Part shown: piece after piece, positions 38,595-42,439 of the stretch
Numbering within the stretch: the first letter of the stretch is position 1
Layout of the letters: every line of letters begins with the position of its first letter
From: Alphaproteobacteria bacterium
Lineage (GTDB): Bacteria > Pseudomonadota > Alphaproteobacteria > DSM-16000 > Inquilinaceae
Length of the DNA: 42,439 bases
Direction: 5' to 3'
NCBI GenBank assembly: GCA_028281925.1
Contig: JANQIX010000072.1
Span: forward strand, 1-42,439
Position numbers and translations under genes: made by a program
The notes under the pieces: model-generated
Seen by the model: only the letters and a program-made list of their open reading frames with translations
Database searches by the model: none
What the model was told of the DNA's origin: nothing

Positions 38595-40043
38595 ATGGCC
38601 CAGGCGGCCGACACCTACCGTACGCTGCTGTTCGGCCGCTACGCGCTATCGACCTGGACGGTGTGTCTGGGCGTCGGCCTGCATGCGCTGACCTGGTTCA
38701 TGGTGGCGACGGTGATCCCCTCCACTGTGACCGAACTGGGTGGCGCCCGGCTGATCAGCTGGGCAATGACCATCTATCTCATCGCCTCCATCGTGTCCGG
38801 CGCGGCTGGCGGCTTGACCAAGCGGCGGATCGGTGCACGCGCGGCCTTCAACCTGGGCGCGGCCGTGTTTGTCGTGGGCAGCGTGATCGCCGCTGCAGCG
38901 CCGACCATGACCGTGTTGCTGGTTGGCCGAGCACTGCAGGGATTGGGCGAGGGGCTGGTGATCGCCCTGTCCTATGCGGTCGTGCGGGAGATCTTTCCGA
39001 GCCACCTGGTGCCCCGCGTCTTCGGGCTGGAGGCGGTGGTGTGGGCAGCCTCGGCCCTAGCCGGGCCGGTTGTTGCCGGCATGCTGACCGAAGCCGTCTC
39101 TTGGCGCGCGGCGTTCGGTGTCAACCTGGCGCTGGGGATCGTCTTGATCGGGTTCGTGGCCTTCGGCATTCCGCGCGAGACCTCTCGATCCGGCGGCAAA
39201 GACCTGCCGCTGGTGCGGCTGGCGCTGGTGGGGGGCGGTATCCTGACCTTGAGCTTCGCCGGTCAGTTTCTGCAGGCAGGGGCGATCCTGGCCATCGTTG
39301 CCGTTTCGGTGGGATTTCTCGTGGCCTCCGTGCTGCTGGACCGTCGGGCGCGTACGCGGCTGTTCCCCCGGCGCGCCTTCCATCCGCGCGATCCCGTGGG
39401 TCAGGGTTTCTGGCTGGTACTGCTGATGCCGATCGCATCGGCCGGCATGAGCGTCTACATCCCGCTGTTCATGCAGGTGCAATACGGCTTCTCGCCCACC
39501 GGTGCGGGTTACTTCGCCACCCTGACCGCACTGGCCTGGTCCAGTTCGGCCATCGTTGTCGCCAGGTTCAGCGGCCGACGGCTCACGGACACCGCCATTG
39601 CCATGGGGCCGGTGCTGCAGTTCGCAGGCCTGGCGGTCGTTCTGGCCGGGTTCATGATCGACACGGTGCCGATGATCGGGCTGGGACTGTTGGTCATCGG
39701 GTCTGGCTACGGCATCAGCTGGGCGTTCATCAATCAGCGCGTCATGCTGGTGGCCGATCCGGCCGAAGGCGACCTGGCGATCGCCCTGATGCCGACCTTG
39801 CTGTCCACCGGATCGGCGCTGGGGGCGGCCGTGGCAGGGGCCTTGGCCAATCTCGGCGGTATCGCCGACCCGGTCACTGCCGATATGGTGCGCGCGGCCA
39901 GCACTTATATCTGCGTCGGCGGTCTGGCGCTCGCCGGAACATCGTTGGTGGCGGGCTGGCGTTTCAGCCGCGCCGTTCCCCGCGCGATGCCTGCCGGCGG
40001 GCCAGTGGCTCCAACGAAGCCGACTGCGATGGAAGGAACGTGA
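38595..40043 (+). CDS. MFS transporter, DHA2-like drug exporter
   Basis: 482 aa, about 13-14 hydrophobic segments. The first helix region contains LHALTWFMVATVIPSTVTELGG and WAMTIYLIASIVSGAAGG, and motif C-like segments follow (ALAGPVVAGMLTEAVSWRAAFGVNLALG), typical of proton-driven multidrug exporters. A ribosome site is weak or absent; the start is chosen from protein length and position. It begins a tight cluster: 5 bp separate it from the PEP-mutase-family gene. Its substrate is unknown. Confidence 0.87.
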   Translation: MAQAADTYRTLLFGRYALSTWTVCLGVGLHALTWFMVATVIPSTVTELGGARLISWAMTIYLIASIVSGAAGGLTKRRIGARAAFNLGAAVFVVGSVIAAAAPTMTVLLVGRALQGLGEGLVIALSYAVVREIFPSHLVPRVFGLEAVVWAASALAGPVVAGMLTEAVSWRAAFGVNLALGIVLIGFVAFGIPRETSRSGGKDLPLVRLALVGGGILTLSFAGQFLQAGAILAIVAVSVGFLVASVLLDRRARTRLFPRRAFHPRDPVGQGFWLVLLMPIASAGMSVYIPLFMQVQYGFSPTGAGYFATLTALAWSSSAIVVARFSGRRLTDTAIAMGPVLQFAGLAVVLAGFMIDTVPMIGLGLLVIGSGYGISWAFINQRVMLVADPAEGDLAIALMPTLLSTGSALGAAVAGALANLGGIADPVTADMVRAASTYICVGGLALAGTSLVAGWRFSRAVPRAMPAGGPVAPTKPTAMEGT

Positions 40044-40048
40044 CACCG

Positions 40049-40897
40049 ATGACCGAACCCGCACCGACGGCGCTTGAGAAGGCGGCCCGCTTTCGCCGGC
40101 TGCACGAGAGCGATCGGCTGTTCACGATCGCCAATGCATGGGACGCCGGCACCGCCCGCCTGTTCTCCGGCCTCGGTTATGAGGCGCTGGGCACCACCAG
40201 TGCCGGGCTCGCGTTCTCGCTGGGCAAGCCCGATGCGGCCGGCGCCGTCACGCGCGAAGAGGCACTGGCCAATGCGGCGACGATCGCAGCGGCAACGCCC
40301 CTGCCCGTCACGGCCGACCTGGAGTCCGGATACGGTGCCGGGCCGCAGGAAGTGGCCGAAACGTTCAGGGAGGTTGTCGGCCTCGGCCTTGCCGGCGGCA
40401 GCATCGAGGATGCGACGGCCGATCCCAGCCAGCCGCTCTACGACATCGGCGATGCGGTGGAACGGGTGCAGGCGGCCCGCGCGGCGATCGACACCACCGG
40501 CAGCCCCTTCGTGCTGACCGCGCGCTGCGAATGCTATCTGACCGGTCACAAGGATCCCCTGCGCGAGGCGGTGACGCGCCTGACCCTCTATGCAGAGGCA
40601 GGCGCCGATTGCCTCTATGCCCCCGGCATCACGGACCGGGAGGAAGTTCAGATGCTGGTCCGTGCCGTGCCGAAACCGGTCAATGTGCTGATCGGCGTAT
40701 CCGACGCCCCCTTGATGCTGAAAGACCTTCAGGCCTTCGGCGTGCGGCGTGTCAGCGTCGGCAGCGCTTTTGCGCGCGCAGCCCTGGGGGCCGCGATCCG
40801 CGCGGCGGTGGAAGTTGCCAAAGGCGGCACCGTCGGCTTCATCAAGCAGTCGGCGACCTTCAAGGAAATCAACCAGGTGTTCCTGGACGAAGACTGA
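40049..40897 (+). CDS. isocitrate lyase/PEP mutase family protein
   Basis: 282 aa TIM-barrel enzyme. It has LFTIANAWDAGTARLF at the N-terminus (family NxWD start), metal-binding ADLESGYG, the GGSIEDA strand, and VLTARCEC. The closest characterised types are oxaloacetate decarboxylase, 2-methylisocitrate lyase and carboxyphosphonoenolpyruvate mutase; the loop needed to separate these is not conclusive here. No phosphonate genes are nearby. AAGGA lies about 11 nt before the ATG. It is translationally close to the MFS and GNAT genes. Confidence 0.85.
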   Translation: MTEPAPTALEKAARFRRLHESDRLFTIANAWDAGTARLFSGLGYEALGTTSAGLAFSLGKPDAAGAVTREEALANAATIAAATPLPVTADLESGYGAGPQEVAETFREVVGLGLAGGSIEDATADPSQPLYDIGDAVERVQAARAAIDTTGSPFVLTARCECYLTGHKDPLREAVTRLTLYAEAGADCLYAPGITDREEVQMLVRAVPKPVNVLIGVSDAPLMLKDLQAFGVRRVSVGSAFARAALGAAIRAAVEVAKGGTVGFIKQSATFKEINQVFLDED

Positions 40898-40901
40898 GGC
40901 C

Positions 40902-41372
40902 ATGTCCGACGCCATCGACGATACGGTCATTCGGGTCGCGGCGGCGTCGGATCTCGACGGGGTGCGCGATTGCGTCGATGCGGCGTTCACGCCGTATGCG
41001 ATCCGCATCGGCCGCTCGCCGACGCCGATGCTCGCCGACTACAAGGCACTGATCGCGGAGGCCCGCGTTTTCGTTGCCGAGCGTGAAGGGTCGATCGGCG
41101 GCGTACTGGTGCTGCAGTCGGAACCTGACGCGATCCTGGTGGAAACGCTGGCGGTGCATCCACGCTGCGAGCGCCGCGGCGTCGGCCAGAGCCTTCTGAT
41201 CTGCGCGGAGACTGAGGCACGCCGCACCGGCAAGCTGCGTGTGCGCCTCTACACCAATGAACTGATGGCGGAAAACTTGATCTGGTATCCCAGGCGCGGC
41301 TATGTCGAGACCGACCGCCGGGAAGAGGACGGCCGCCGTCGCGTCTTCTTCGCCAAGAGGGTGAGTGATTGA
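40902..41372 (+). CDS. GNAT-family N-acetyltransferase
   Basis: 156 aa. The acetyl-CoA-binding loop is in VHPRCERRGVGQSLLICAE (R/Q-x-x-G-x-G/A form); strands IGGVLVLQSE and ILVETLAVHP precede it, and the ending LIWYPRRGYVETDRRE is usual for the family. The substrate is unknown. It starts 4 bp after the PEP-mutase-family stop, clearly in the same transcript. Confidence 0.85.
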   Translation: MSDAIDDTVIRVAAASDLDGVRDCVDAAFTPYAIRIGRSPTPMLADYKALIAEARVFVAEREGSIGGVLVLQSEPDAILVETLAVHPRCERRGVGQSLLICAETEARRTGKLRVRLYTNELMAENLIWYPRRGYVETDRREEDGRRRVFFAKRVSD

Positions 41373-41511
41373 CGCGAGTTCCGCTCGCCATGGTGCAAGA
41401 ACGCGGGCCATTCGCCTCAAATCCCGCCGGACATTCAGCGTTTGGAAAGGTGTATCGGCGATGATCCCGAGGTGCTGTCGGGACTTGCCCCGACGGATTG
41501 GGGGTGTCCGC

Positions 41512-42033
41512 GTGTCGAGCTTGAACGAAATCGCCGGGAACACCCAACCCCGACACCAATCCCTAAAGACTTTAGCCAAATTGCCCGCACTTCCGGCGGG
41601 CATCGAACGTCGTTTTGGCGAATTCATCCGGTATGGCTTCGCCAGTGCCGTAGCGCTTGGCGTGGATTTCGGCGCGCTGATCTTCTGCACCGATGTTCTG
41701 GGGCTGCACTACCTGGCCTCGGCCGCCATCGGCTTCAGTCTGGGTATCTTGGTCATCTATGTACTCAGCACGCGGTGGGTGTTCGCCCATCGCCGGCTCG
41801 ACAACGCGGCCACGGAATGGACGATCTTTGTGGCCATCGGCGTCGCAGGGCTGGTGCTGAACCAGATCAATATGGCGGGGCTGACCGAATGGGGCGGGCT
41901 GCCCTATCAGCTCTCCAAGATCGTGTCGACCGGTGTGGTCTTCTGCTTCAACTTCGCCGCCAGAAAGGCACTGCTGTTCACGCTTTCCAGCAGGGCTGAA
42001 CCGGCAGCCAGAAAGGGTACGATCCCGTCATGA
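41512..42033 (+). CDS. GtrA-family membrane protein
   Basis: About 173 aa from the GTG at 41512, which has GGGGGTG about 7 nt upstream; an ATG at 41461 in the same frame is an alternative. The GtrA domain starts at [21 protein letters not shown], with four membrane helices ([66 protein letters not shown]). GtrA proteins help move lipid-linked sugars across the inner membrane for cell-surface polysaccharide. It overlaps the next gene by ATGA, so the two products probably work together. Confidence 0.85.
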   Translation: MSSLNEIAGNTQPRHQSLKTLAKLPALPAGIERRFGEFIRYGFASAVALGVDFGALIFCTDVLGLHYLASAAIGFSLGILVIYVLSTRWVFAHRRLDNAATEWTIFVAIGVAGLVLNQINMAGLTEWGGLPYQLSKIVSTGVVFCFNFAARKALLFTLSSRAEPAARKGTIPS

Positions 42034-42439
42034 CCGGGAAGACCGTCGCGATTGTCGGCGGCGGGCCGGCCGGCCTGACCGCCGCCTTGGAATTGGTGCG
42101 CCGCGCGCGCATGCGCGTGATCGTGTTGGAAGCCAGCGGCGATCTTGGCGGCATCTCCAAGACCGTCAACCACAACGGCAACCGCATCGACATTGGCGGC
42201 CACCGATTCTTCTCCAAATCCGACTGGGTGATGAACTGGTGGCAGGACATCCTGCCGATCGCCCATGGCGAGCCCGCGATCGATGTAAGCTATCAGAACA
42301 AGAGCCGCAGCGTGGCATCGGCGGCGCACGACGCCGACGACGATCGGGTGATGCTGGTGCGCAACCGTCTGTCGCGCATCTATTTCGACGGCAAGTTCTT
42401 CCCCTATCCCATCAAGGCCGATGTGGGCACGGCGCTGAA
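42030..42439 (+). CDS. FAD-dependent oxidoreductase (UDP-galactopyranose-mutase-like), partial
   Basis: First 136 residues only. It begins with an FAD-binding Rossmann fold ([17 protein letters not shown], then [12 protein letters not shown]), followed by [11 protein letters not shown] and [16 protein letters not shown], a pattern of the NAD(P)/FAD-dependent oxidoreductases near UDP-galactopyranose mutase and protoporphyrinogen oxidase-like proteins. The overlap with the GtrA gene suggests a role in a surface glycan or glycolipid pathway. The gene runs off the right edge. Confidence 0.85.
   Translation, partial: MTGKTVAIVGGGPAGLTAALELVRRARMRVIVLEASGDLGGISKTVNHNGNRIDIGGHRFFSKSDWVMNWWQDILPIAHGEPAIDVSYQNKSRSVASAAHDADDDRVMLVRNRLSRIYFDGKFFPYPIKADVGTAL

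Overview
The window is GC-rich chromosomal DNA from an alphaproteobacterium, probably a marine or soil Rhodospirillales/Rhizobiales-like organism. This is inferred from codon use, the protein families (DUF3179, DUF1223, DUF302, CreD, pirin, SufR-like regulator), strong GGAGG-type ribosome sites, and a cluster of GANTC sites of the kind methylated by CcrM in this class. I see no rRNA, tRNA, CRISPR array, intact insertion sequence or prophage.

Left part (1-15.8 kb): one giant minus-strand gene (180-11021, about 3.6 kaa) encodes a TpsA-type filamentous-haemagglutinin-like exoprotein. It carries about 20 copies of a YAQLGHGG-type repeat in three paralogous modules, a right-handed beta-helix region with near-identical 120-aa repeats, and a terminal cysteine pair. 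Its upstream region is unusually AT-rich and holds seven GANTC sites in 109 bp. Next come an N-terminally shortened AraC regulator, a winged-helix/TolB-like/TPR regulator, a DUF4242 protein, and about 1 kb of decayed sequence containing a second, broken copy of the AraC tail.

Middle part (15.8-31.6 kb): mostly single genes and gene pairs. They are an exported helical-repeat protein, small exported proteins, a standalone CZB zinc-sensor domain, a DUF3179-DUF1223 pair, a small membrane protein with a methyltransferase, a methionine gamma-lyase divergent from a TyrR-like regulator with three TGT-N12-ACA boxes between them, a pirin, a GAF histidine kinase, betaine aldehyde dehydrogenase, a DUF302 protein and CreD.

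Right part (31.6-42.4 kb): a small 64-aa gene sits divergent from a 1509-aa RTX/vWFD/Calx-beta/cadherin-like secreted protein, with a perfect 18-bp palindrome between them. An arginase-family protein follows. Then a SufR-like regulator lies divergent from an MFS exporter - PEP-mutase/isocitrate-lyase-family - GNAT cluster, with two matching inverted repeats in the gap. The window ends with a GtrA-family membrane protein overlapping an FAD-dependent oxidoreductase that runs off the edge.

The most unusual content is the two large surface or secreted proteins with their shared upstream motif TGAnTCRATAG and the GANTC cluster. Several perfect palindromes also look like operators, including CRP-type TGTGA-N6-TCACA sites in front of envelope or exported-protein genes.
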